DNA from: ZC4RG35 sp036375695 | GTDB lineage: Bacteria > Actinomycetota > Acidimicrobiia > Spongiisociales > ZC4RG35 | Direction of reading: 5' to 3' | NCBI GenBank assembly: GCA_036375695.1 | Contig: DASVBU010000025.1 | Span: 22,850 to 86,849 of the forward strand | DNA length: 64,000 bases | Shown here: piece after piece, positions 27,274 through 35,224 of the stretch | Position numbering within the stretch: the first letter of the stretch is position 1 | How the letters are laid out: every line of letters starts with the position of its first letter | Notes under the pieces: generated by a model | What the model was told of the DNA's origin: nothing | The model's database searches: none | The model's input: only the letters and a program-made list of their open reading frames with translations | Position numbers and translations under genes: made by a program

Positions 27274-28199
27274 TGTCCCATCACATCGTGAGGAAGGCCG
27301 AGGACATGGTCTTCACCACACCCTCGTGGTTCGCCGGGTACAGCGAGGGATACACCGCCGACTACTCGATCTCCGAGACCGCCGGATCGGTGCACACCGG
27401 CTTCCGCGTCTCCAGGCTGGAGCCCGGCGGCTGGGTCGGCTCCCATCTCCACTCCTTCGAGGAGAGCTTCTTCGTCATCGACGGCGACATCGTGGTCGAC
27501 ACTCCAGACGGCAGCGTCGCCGCCACCACGGGTGATTACGGCCTGTTGCCCACTGCGACTCCTCACGCCATTCGCAACGTATCGGACCGGACCGTCACCT
27601 TCGCCGAGGTGATGGTCCCGGTCCCTCGGGAGCGTTTCGACTTCGACACCTATCGGGTCGGCCCGGTGCCCCAGGGCGAGCCGATCTCGATCGATCCGAG
27701 GGACCCGCGGAATCGCAACTACGGCCACATCGCGCCGGAGAACATGGCCGCGGAGAACCAGACCCAGGACAAACTGGCCCAGAGCGCCTCGATGCGCACC
27801 GCCCTCCTGGTCTACAGCGGGATCACCGTGAAGATGATGATCGATTCCGACCTCGGGTCGAACCAGCACACCATGTTCATGGTCCAGTACGTCCCGGGCG
27901 GGTTCGCCGGGCCGCACGATCATCCCCTCGAGGAGGCATACCTGTTCCTGGAGGGCGAGGCGCTGGGGGTCTTCGACGGCGAGGAGTACCACCTCAAGGC
28001 GGGTGACCTCGCGTGGGCGGGCGTCGGCTGTGTTCACGAGTTCCGGAACCTGTCGCCTGACGGCGTGGTCCGGTGGCTGGAGACGGCGGCTCCGCAGCCG
28101 CCCGGCCGTCACTCGTACCGCTTCCGCCGGGATTGGACCTATCTGGAGAATGCCCTGGTCCGGGAACTCGGGCCGGGCGGAAAGGACAACGATGAGTGA
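27273..28199 (+). CDS. Bicupin, (S)-ureidoglycine aminohydrolase-like (AllE/YlbA)
   Basis: 308-residue protein with two cupin barrels. N-terminal barrel: HLHSFEESFFVIDG and LLPTATPHAIRN. C-terminal barrel: PHDHPLEEAYLFLEGE and HLKAGDLAWAGVGCVHEF, with metal-ligand His/Glu in both. This architecture and length match the AllE family, which removes ammonia from ureidoglycine in purine/allantoin breakdown using Mn. Substrate identity is not proven. It overlaps its neighbours on both sides (1 and 8 bases). Confidence 0.8.
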   Translation: MSHHIVRKAEDMVFTTPSWFAGYSEGYTADYSISETAGSVHTGFRVSRLEPGGWVGSHLHSFEESFFVIDGDIVVDTPDGSVAATTGDYGLLPTATPHAIRNVSDRTVTFAEVMVPVPRERFDFDTYRVGPVPQGEPISIDPRDPRNRNYGHIAPENMAAENQTQDKLAQSASMRTALLVYSGITVKMMIDSDLGSNQHTMFMVQYVPGGFAGPHDHPLEEAYLFLEGEALGVFDGEEYHLKAGDLAWAGVGCVHEFRNLSPDGVVRWLETAAPQPPGRHSYRFRRDWTYLENALVRELGPGGKDNDE

Positions 28200-29445
28200 G
28201 TTCCCTGTTGCCACCAGCCCCGCCCCGGGCGTGATGGGGGTGGACTGGGAGATCCGGGTCGACTTCGAGAGGCTCCGGCAGTACCGGATCGACCGCGTCC
28301 GCCAGATGCTCGAGGAGTTCGACCTGGGTGCCGTCCTCCTCTTCGAGACCTCCAACATCCGCTATGCCACCTCGACCCAGATCGGCTACTGGGCGTTCAA
28401 CAAGGGCGAGCGCTACGCCCTGATCACCCGGAACGGTCGGCCCCGGATCTGGGATTTCGGATCGGCGGCCAAGGCCCACCGGCTCCAATTGCCTCATCTG
28501 TACGACACCGAGAACTCGGTGGGCGGCAACACCGGCCTCCAGGGCGCCATCGGCCCGGAAGCCGGGCTGCACAAGCGCGCCGCCCAGGAGCTGAAGTCCG
28601 TCCTGGCCGCCGAGGGACTCGAGAACGAGCGGCTCGGCGTGGACATGGCCGAGACCGCCGTGATCCTCGCCCTGCAGGCGGAGGGCCTCGACGTGGTCGA
28701 CGGCCAGCAGGCGATGATGCGGGCCCGGGAGATCAAGAGCCCAGACGAGATCGTCCTGCTCACCCAGGCCTGCGCCATGGTCGACGGCGTCTATCACGGC
28801 ATCTTCGAGATGCTCAAGCCGGGGATCCGTGAGTCGGACGTCGTCGGCTTTGCCCACGCCAAGCTCTTCGAGATGGGCTCGGAGTTCGTGGAGGCGATCA
28901 ACTCGATCGCCGGTGAACGGTGCTCGCCGCATCCGCACGTGTTCAGCGACCGCCTGATCCGCCCCGGCGACCAGGCCTACTTCGACATCATCCACACCTT
29001 CAACGGCTACAAGACCTGCTACTACCGCACCTTCGTGGTCGGCCGGGCGACACAAGCCCAGCGGGATGCCTTCGCCAAGGCCAGGGAATGGATGGATGCC
29101 GCCATCGACCTGGTAAGGCCGGGCACCACCACCGACCAGATCGCCAAGGTGTGGCCGCGTGCCGAGGAGTTCGGTTTCGCCGACGAGATGGACGCCTTCG
29201 GCCTCCAGTTCGGTCACGGTGTGGGTGTGGGTCTCCACGAGCGACCGATCATCAGCCGTCTCAACTCCCTCGACAGCCCCATCGAGATCCAGGAGGGGAT
29301 GGTGTTCGCCCTGGAGACCTACGCCCCGGCCGCCGACGGTCGGTCGGCCGCCCGGATCGAGGAGGAGGTGGTCGTCACCGCCGACGGCTGCAAGGTCATC
29401 ACCCTGTTCCCGTGCGAGGAGTTGATGGTCGCCAATGCCTACTGA
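28192..29445 (+). CDS. M24-family creatinase/Xaa-Pro peptidase-like hydrolase
   Basis: 417-residue pita-bread protein: creatinase N-terminal domain (about 25-180) and M24 catalytic domain (about 190-415). Compared with aminopeptidase P ligands Asp, Asp, His, Glu, Glu, I see Asp265 (YFDIIHTF), then Cys276 where the second Asp is expected, His342 in FGHGVGVGLHE, Glu375 in ALETYAP and Glu390 in RIEEEVV. Loss of a metal ligand is a feature of metal-free creatinase, so a C-N hydrolase rather than a peptidase is likely. Overlaps the bicupin and E1 alpha genes. Confidence 0.82.
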   Translation: MSEFPVATSPAPGVMGVDWEIRVDFERLRQYRIDRVRQMLEEFDLGAVLLFETSNIRYATSTQIGYWAFNKGERYALITRNGRPRIWDFGSAAKAHRLQLPHLYDTENSVGGNTGLQGAIGPEAGLHKRAAQELKSVLAAEGLENERLGVDMAETAVILALQAEGLDVVDGQQAMMRAREIKSPDEIVLLTQACAMVDGVYHGIFEMLKPGIRESDVVGFAHAKLFEMGSEFVEAINSIAGERCSPHPHVFSDRLIRPGDQAYFDIIHTFNGYKTCYYRTFVVGRATQAQRDAFAKAREWMDAAIDLVRPGTTTDQIAKVWPRAEEFGFADEMDAFGLQFGHGVGVGLHERPIISRLNSLDSPIEIQEGMVFALETYAPAADGRSAARIEEEVVVTADGCKVITLFPCEELMVANAY

Positions 29446-30505
29446 TATCGCCGATCCCCGCTACGACTACGCCCTACGCCCGCCGCGTCTGCCCGAGCCG
29501 GTCGACGAGTCGATGGCGTCACAGCCGATCGACACGGACACCCGACTCGGGATGTACCGCAACCTCCATCTGCTGAGACAGTGGGGGAAGCGGGCCCACG
29601 ATCTGTTCCTGCAGAACCTGGTCAAGGGGACGACGCATCTGTCGCTGGGCCAGGAGGCGGTGGCGACGGGTTTCGGCGCGGCGATGAGGCCGGACGACTA
29701 CACCTTCGCCACCTATCGCGGACACGCCCACTCGCTTGCCCGCGGGATGGATCCCGGCGAGGCGCTGGCCGAGTTGCTCGGCCGGTCCAACGGGGTGCTG
29801 GGGGGCAAGGGCGGCTCCATGCACCTCACCGACGTGTCCAAGGGGATGATGGGCTCATACGCCATCATCGGCGCCCATCTCTGCATCGCCAACGGCGCGG
29901 CGTGGGCCGCCCAGATGCGCGGGTCGGACCAGGTGGCGGTGTGCTTCTTCGGCGACGGGACCACCAACATCGGCGCCTTCCACGAGGCCCTCAACATGGC
30001 GAAGATCTGGAACCTGCCGGTCGTCTTCGTCTGCGAGAACAACCTCTACATGGAGTACACGCCGATCGACCTGGTGACGGCGGTGCCCCGACCGGCGGCC
30101 GACCGCGCACCGGCGTACGGTCTCGAGCCCGTGGTGGTGGATGGCAACGACCCGGATGCCGTCTACGTGACCGCCAGGGACGCGATCCAGAAGGCCCGCG
30201 CCGGCGGTGGCCCGTCGCTCATCGAGGCCCAGACCTACCGCCACGGAGGGCACTCCCGGGCCGATCCCGGCAAGTACCGGCCACCGGACGAGGTCGAGGC
30301 GTGGAAGGCCCGGGACCCCATCCCGATGTACCACGACCGTCTGCTGTCGCTCGGTACGCCCGAGGCCACGCTCACCGGAATCGAGCGCGAGGTCGCCGCC
30401 GTCATCGACGCCGCCACCGAGTTCGCCAAGAACGGTCCGGATCCGGGTGAGGGCGAACTGCTGGTCAACGTCTGGGCCGACGGAGGAGCGGAATGGCGCA
30501 ACTGA
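29435..30505 (+). CDS. 2-oxoacid (acetoin/pyruvate-type) dehydrogenase E1 alpha
   Basis: Thiamine-diphosphate-dependent E1 alpha subunit, 356 residues. Seen: TTHLSLGQEAVATG, TYRGHAHSLARG, GGKGGSMHL, the ThDP motif GDGTTNIGAFHEALNMA ending in CENN, and the phosphorylation-loop-like RHGGHSRADPGKYR. Closest in style to acetoin or pyruvate dehydrogenase alpha. It overlaps E1 beta by 13 bases. No E2 or E3 gene is present in the operon, so the acyl acceptor must come from elsewhere or the pair acts differently. Confidence 0.9.
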   Translation: MPTDIADPRYDYALRPPRLPEPVDESMASQPIDTDTRLGMYRNLHLLRQWGKRAHDLFLQNLVKGTTHLSLGQEAVATGFGAAMRPDDYTFATYRGHAHSLARGMDPGEALAELLGRSNGVLGGKGGSMHLTDVSKGMMGSYAIIGAHLCIANGAAWAAQMRGSDQVAVCFFGDGTTNIGAFHEALNMAKIWNLPVVFVCENNLYMEYTPIDLVTAVPRPAADRAPAYGLEPVVVDGNDPDAVYVTARDAIQKARAGGGPSLIEAQTYRHGGHSRADPGKYRPPDEVEAWKARDPIPMYHDRLLSLGTPEATLTGIEREVAAVIDAATEFAKNGPDPGEGELLVNVWADGGAEWRN

Positions 30506-31476
30506 GCTACCGCGAGGCGGTCGCCTACGGCATCGCCCAGGAGATGCGCCGCGACCCGCGGCTGGTGATGCTCGGTGAGGACATCGCGGCCGCCGGCGGT
30601 GTCTTCAAGACCACCGTCGGGCTGCTCGACGAGTTCGGGCCCGAGCGGGTGAAGGACACGCCGATCTCCGAGCAGGCGATCATCGGCGCCGCCATGGGGG
30701 CTGCGATGACCGGCATTCCGGTGATCGCCGAGCTGATGTTCTCGGACTTCCTGGCGGTCACCTGGGACATGATCGCCAACCAGGTGGCCAAGACCCGCTA
30801 CATGACCGACGGACAGGTCACCATCCCCCTGGTCATCCGCACGGCCAACGGCGGAGGCGTCCGCTTCGGCGCGCAGCACTCCCAGTCGGTGGAGAACTGG
30901 TGCATGATGATCCCGGGCCTCAAGGTGGTTGCCCCGGCGACTCCCACCGACGTGGTCGGGCTGATGGCTGCAGCCGTCCGCGACCCCGACCCGGTCGTCT
31001 TCTTCGAGCACAAGGCACTCATGGCGATGTCCGAGGAGATCCCTGACGGCGAGATCGTCGACGAACTGGGCAAGGCGAAGGTCGTTCGCGAGGGCACGGA
31101 CGTGACCATCGCCGCCCTGGCCGCCATGGTCCCCAGGGCCCTGGAGGCAGCGCATCGACTGGCGGAGGCCGGGATCTCAGCAGAAGTCATCGATGTCCGT
31201 AGCCTCGTCCCATTGGACACCCGGACGATCCTCCGCTCGGTCGCCAAGACCGGGCGTTTCTACACGGTCGAGGAGAACCCGAGGGTCCTGGGCTGGGGCG
31301 CCGAGGTGGTGTCTATCGTCTCCGATGAGGCGTTCTGGGATCTCGACGGGCCCTGCGTCCGGATCACGACGCCTCACATCCCCCTCCCGGCGGCATCGTC
31401 ACTCGAGGACCTGGCCATCCCTTCGGTGGACCGCATCTACGAGACGGTCGTGAAGACGGCCGGAGGACCTGCTTGA
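30493..31476 (+). CDS. 2-oxoacid (acetoin/pyruvate-type) dehydrogenase E1 beta
   Basis: E1 beta partner, 327 residues. Seen: SYREAVAYGIAQEMRRDP, LGEDIAAAGGVFKTT, DTPISEQAIIGAAMGAA, GAQHSQSVENW, and EVIDVRSLVPLDTRTI, all hallmark segments of the pyruvate/branched-chain E1 beta family. Together with E1 alpha it oxidatively decarboxylates a 2-oxoacid using ThDP. Its last codons overlap the TTG start of the amidohydrolase (TTGA). Confidence 0.92.
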   Translation: MAQLSYREAVAYGIAQEMRRDPRLVMLGEDIAAAGGVFKTTVGLLDEFGPERVKDTPISEQAIIGAAMGAAMTGIPVIAELMFSDFLAVTWDMIANQVAKTRYMTDGQVTIPLVIRTANGGGVRFGAQHSQSVENWCMMIPGLKVVAPATPTDVVGLMAAAVRDPDPVVFFEHKALMAMSEEIPDGEIVDELGKAKVVREGTDVTIAALAAMVPRALEAAHRLAEAGISAEVIDVRSLVPLDTRTILRSVAKTGRFYTVEENPRVLGWGAEVVSIVSDEAFWDLDGPCVRITTPHIPLPAASSLEDLAIPSVDRIYETVVKTAGGPA

Positions 31477-32753
31477 GCAAGCTGCTCCTGCGCGAAGGTT
31501 GCGTTCTCACGTTGGGGGCCCGGACGGCCAATCACGCCCGTGCCGACGTCCTCATCGAGGACGGGAAGATCGCCGAGATCGGCGCCGGTGTCCGGGCACG
31601 TGACGCCGAGATCATCGACGCCACGGACACGATCGTCATGCCGGGGTTCGTCGACTGTCACCGGCAGATGGCGCACACACTGTTCCGCGGAACCGGCCAC
31701 CTGGGTGACCCCCCGGCTGCCGGGCATTTCGAAGACGACGACATCCATGCGGCCACCCTGCTCGGGCTGCTGTCGGCGGCAGAAGCGGGAGCGACCACCG
31801 TCGTGGACTGGTGCGAGGCTGCCGATGAAGCCAGGCTCGACGCGGTCCTGCGGGCCCATGCCGAGGCGGCGATCCGGTCGGTGGTGGTGGTGGCACGTCC
31901 GCCCGGCACCGATGTCGGGGTCTGGAAACGGCTGCTGGCTTCGGACACACCCGAGAACGTCACCCTCGCCGCCGGCTCCGAGGAACCGGGCTCGGTTCCC
32001 GACCACGAGGTCCAGGAGCAGTGGGCGATGGCGCGAGACGCGGGCCTTCGGATCCACGCTCGAGCCGGTCTCTCGGAGGCGGGCCGGGGCGCCATCCGAC
32101 GTCTCGCCGACGCCGGAGCGATGGGCCGCGACGTGACCCTGGTCCATTGCACCCGACTGTCCGACGCCGACTTCGACGCCATAGCGTCGAGCGGAGCGTC
32201 GGTGGTCCTCGCCCCCTCCGATGAGATGGCAACCGGAGCGGGGATGCCGCCCGTACAGGATCTCATGGATCGTCAGATCAAGCCGGGTCTCGGGGTGGGG
32301 AAGGAGACCCTGGCACCGGGAGACATCTTCGCCCAGATGAGGGGAGTCATCTCGATCCAGCACGCCCGCTACTTCGATCTCAAGCTCGCGGGCAAGGCCG
32401 GTCTGCCCAACCTCCTCAACACACGTGAGACGATCAAGTTCGGGACCTCGTACGGGGCGGCGGCCGTCGGTCTCGGCGACGTCACCGGTTCCCTCGAGGT
32501 CGGGAAGCAGGCCGACCTCGTCGTGCTGCGGACCGACCGACCCAACATCTGGCCCATCAACGATCCGATCGGGGCCGTGGTGTGGGGCATGGACACCTCG
32601 AATCTCGATTGGGTGATCGTGGCCGGCCGGCCCGTGGTGCGTGACGGCCGTCTCGTGGGCGACACCTCCGAGGTGCGCCGTCTCGCCGAGGAGGCACGAC
32701 AGCGGGTGGCCACCCGGGCCGGCCTCCTCGAGGTGGCCGGGGGCCCGGCGTGA
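31473..32753 (+). CDS. Amidohydrolase-superfamily protein with lost metal ligands
   Basis: 426-residue TRZ/ATZ-type amidohydrolase fold: N- and C-terminal composite domain (ADVLIEDGKIAEIG; GSLEVGKQADLVVL) around a TIM barrel. The HxH motif reads H63-R-Q65 (VDCHRQM), His195 and His225 are kept (RIHARAG, LVHCTRL), but the barrel-end Asp is Gly276 (GLGVGKETL). The fused paralogue at 36811 has HRH and Asp at these places. It may be a non-catalytic partner or an enzyme with altered metal use. TTG start overlaps E1 beta; stop overlaps the permease start. Confidence 0.85.
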   Translation: MSKLLLREGCVLTLGARTANHARADVLIEDGKIAEIGAGVRARDAEIIDATDTIVMPGFVDCHRQMAHTLFRGTGHLGDPPAAGHFEDDDIHAATLLGLLSAAEAGATTVVDWCEAADEARLDAVLRAHAEAAIRSVVVVARPPGTDVGVWKRLLASDTPENVTLAAGSEEPGSVPDHEVQEQWAMARDAGLRIHARAGLSEAGRGAIRRLADAGAMGRDVTLVHCTRLSDADFDAIASSGASVVLAPSDEMATGAGMPPVQDLMDRQIKPGLGVGKETLAPGDIFAQMRGVISIQHARYFDLKLAGKAGLPNLLNTRETIKFGTSYGAAAVGLGDVTGSLEVGKQADLVVLRTDRPNIWPINDPIGAVVWGMDTSNLDWVIVAGRPVVRDGRLVGDTSEVRRLAEEARQRVATRAGLLEVAGGPA

Positions 32754-33820
32754 CCACGCTCCGACGGCCGTCGTCCGCCCTGACCCAGTTCGTGGTCGCT
32801 TCCCGGTACATGCCGGTGTTCATCGCCCTGGGCCTGCTCGTCGTGATAGCGGCCACCTGGGTTCCGGCGGCCCTGGGTGAGCAGGCGCTGCGCGCCATGG
32901 CAGCCGGTGGGGCGATTCTCGCCATCGCCGCCCTCGGGCAGATGCTGGTGATCATGACCGCCGGTATCGATCTCTCCACGTCGAGCACGATCACCATGGC
33001 CGCGGTGCTGATGGTGGGGATCGGGAACCAGTCCGGTCAGCCACTGCTCCGGGCGATCCTCACCGCGATCGGGGTGGCCGCATTTATCGGGCTGGTCAAT
33101 GGGATCCTCATCGGCGGGCTCAAGCTCAACCCCCTGATCGTCACGCTGGCGGTGGGCCAACTCGTGGTGGGCCTGGTGACTCGCTACTCGCGCGGATTCC
33201 CCGTCCAACTGCCGGTGCCCGAGCCCCTGTCCGATTGGACGGATGGCCGCTTGTTGGGCATGAGCAACGTCTTCTGGGTCGCGGCTGCCCTCACGCTCTT
33301 CCTGATCCTCGGATTCCGCTACACCACCCTGGGCCGCCGCTTCCAGTCGGTCGGCGCCAACCCGGTGGCCTCCCACGTGGTGGGCCTGCGGATCAATGTC
33401 TACCAGGTGGGGGCCTACGTGGTCGCCGCGGTCCTCTACGCCGCGGCCGGGATCCTCCTCGCCGGTCAGCTGGAAGTACCCGGCGTGGCCGCGGGTCAGC
33501 CCTTCTTCCTCAGCCCGATAGCCGCAGTCGTCATCGGCGGGGCATCCCTGGCCGGCGGTCTCGCCAGCTCCTTCGCCACTTCCGTCGCCGCGTTCTTCCT
33601 CACCTGGCTCAACCAGGTGATGCGGGTGCTGGGCCTCTCCACGGCCTGGCAGAACGTGGTGTTCGGTGCGGTGATCATCGCCGGAATGCTGGTCTCAGGT
33701 GACCGGATCATCCGCATCGTGGAGCGAGTGCTCCGCGAGCGTCGGAGGGGCCGGAAGCCGGGAGGAAACACGAAATTGGAGATGAGCGGGTCGAGTCAGA
33801 AAGGAGAACCGACGTCCTGA
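32750..33820 (+). CDS. RbsC-type ABC transporter permease
   Basis: Inner-membrane permease of the BPD_transp_2 (ribose/branched-chain amino acid) family, 356 residues, about 8-10 hydrophobic segments. Seen: GQMLVIMTAGIDLSTSSTI, GLVNGILIGGLKLNPLIVTLA, GRRFQSVGANPVAS and AVVIGGASLAGG, the family signatures. A basic tail RRRGRKPGG closes it. GTG start overlaps the amidohydrolase stop (GTGA). It likely pairs with the permease half of the fusion protein, as two-permease carriers such as nucleoside importers do. Confidence 0.9.
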   Translation: MTTLRRPSSALTQFVVASRYMPVFIALGLLVVIAATWVPAALGEQALRAMAAGGAILAIAALGQMLVIMTAGIDLSTSSTITMAAVLMVGIGNQSGQPLLRAILTAIGVAAFIGLVNGILIGGLKLNPLIVTLAVGQLVVGLVTRYSRGFPVQLPVPEPLSDWTDGRLLGMSNVFWVAAALTLFLILGFRYTTLGRRFQSVGANPVASHVVGLRINVYQVGAYVVAAVLYAAAGILLAGQLEVPGVAAGQPFFLSPIAAVVIGGASLAGGLASSFATSVAAFFLTWLNQVMRVLGLSTAWQNVVFGAVIIAGMLVSGDRIIRIVERVLRERRRGRKPGGNTKLEMSGSSQKGEPTS

Positions 33821-33846
33821 CGAGCCAGTCTCGACGGAGGAGGAAT

Positions 33847-35217
33847 ATGAGAAGAGTCAGAGTGATCGGGTGGCTGGCGGTGCTGGCCCTCGTGATCGCC
33901 GCCTGTGGCGGTGGCACGCAGGGGTCCACCACCACAACTGCCGCCCCACAGACGACGACCACGGCGGGTGACACCACCACCACCGCGGAGCCAGGCACCA
34001 CACAGCCGCCATCGGACAACCCGCTGGAGGAATTCGGGGAGAGCCTGGATGCCGACCCGGCGTTGATCGAGAAGGCCTTGGGCCCGGTGACGCCGTCTGA
34101 CGAGGCGAGCTGGAACATCGTTCTGGCTTCGATCGCCAGAGCCCATCAGGACCTCGACGACGCAACGATCGCCAAGGCGATCGAGTGCTGGCGCAATGCC
34201 GAGTGCGACACCGGTTCCGGTGGCGACCTCGTGATGGGCTATGCCGACGGTGGTGGCAACGACGTCAACGTCTGGCGGTCGGTGAGCAAGATGGAAGCCG
34301 TCCTCCAGGCCCTGACGTACCCGGAGATCGGGACGATCGTGGCGACGGCCGCCAACTTCAACCCGGACCCGGCGGTGCACGCCAACGACATCCGGTTCCT
34401 GATCAACCGGGGCGTCGACTTCATCGTCGGCTACCCCGACATGGGCATCGCCATCGCCGACGCCATCAAGGAAGCAGACGACGCGGGGATCCCGTATGTG
34501 TCGTTCTCGGCCGGCTATGTCGGTCTGCCCGACCAGGAAGGCGCTCTCGTACCCGGTGAGGACTACCTGACGGTGGTCGGTGAGGACCTGTGCGCGCTCG
34601 GTGAGAGCTTCGCCGAGATCCTCAACGAGAACGTCGGGGAGGGCAAGGTCGCCATCCTCGGTGGCACGCCGAACAACGCCCTGTCGCTGGGGTGGCAGCG
34701 GTGCACGATCGATGCGCTCGCCGACTCGATCACGCTGGTCAACCCGCCGGCCAACCGGGACACCACCACGGGTGACACCAACTGGTTCAACCCGATCATC
34801 CCCGACATCTTCGAGGGATTGCTGGTGGCCAACCCGGACATCCGGGGCTACGCCTACGAGTACGCCGACGGCATGCTCTCCGGGTTCGACGCCTACGAGG
34901 AGCTCGACATCCCGATCGAGAACCTCACGCTGGCTCTCCGGACCGACGAGCAGAGCCTGTTCTGCGACTGGGCGGAGCGCAACGAGCCCACCTACAACAT
35001 CTGGTATTCGGCCGGTGGCAACTTCCAGTCCCGGACCGGTGTCACCGCGGCCATGCTCCACATCAAGGGAGCTGAGGTTCCTGCGCAGATCATCGTCCCG
35101 CACGTGATGCGTCAGGTGACCGCGGACGACTGCGACCCGAACCGGCCCAACCCGGTCGTGTCCGGCACGTCGCTCGTGCCCGACTCGATCCTGAGCCAGA
35201 TGTTCCAGGCGGGTTAG
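33847..35217 (+). CDS. Type I periplasmic-binding lipoprotein (RbsB/BMP-like)
   Basis: Substrate-capturing lipoprotein of 456 residues. Lipobox LVIAAC near residue 20, Thr-rich linker (TTTTAAPQTTTTAGDTTTT character, about 25-60), then a Peripla_BP_4-like domain: VNRGVDFIVGYPDMG-type segment (LINRGVDFIVGYPD), GKVAILGGTPNNA, GYAYEYADGMLSGF. Start supported by GGAGGAGG just upstream. Four Cys occur late in the mature domain. It is the specificity component of the adjacent importer. Ligand unknown. Confidence 0.88.
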   Translation: MRRVRVIGWLAVLALVIAACGGGTQGSTTTTAAPQTTTTAGDTTTTAEPGTTQPPSDNPLEEFGESLDADPALIEKALGPVTPSDEASWNIVLASIARAHQDLDDATIAKAIECWRNAECDTGSGGDLVMGYADGGGNDVNVWRSVSKMEAVLQALTYPEIGTIVATAANFNPDPAVHANDIRFLINRGVDFIVGYPDMGIAIADAIKEADDAGIPYVSFSAGYVGLPDQEGALVPGEDYLTVVGEDLCALGESFAEILNENVGEGKVAILGGTPNNALSLGWQRCTIDALADSITLVNPPANRDTTTGDTNWFNPIIPDIFEGLLVANPDIRGYAYEYADGMLSGFDAYEELDIPIENLTLALRTDEQSLFCDWAERNEPTYNIWYSAGGNFQSRTGVTAAMLHIKGAEVPAQIIVPHVMRQVTADDCDPNRPNPVVSGTSLVPDSILSQMFQAG

Positions 35218-35224
35218 TAGCCAA

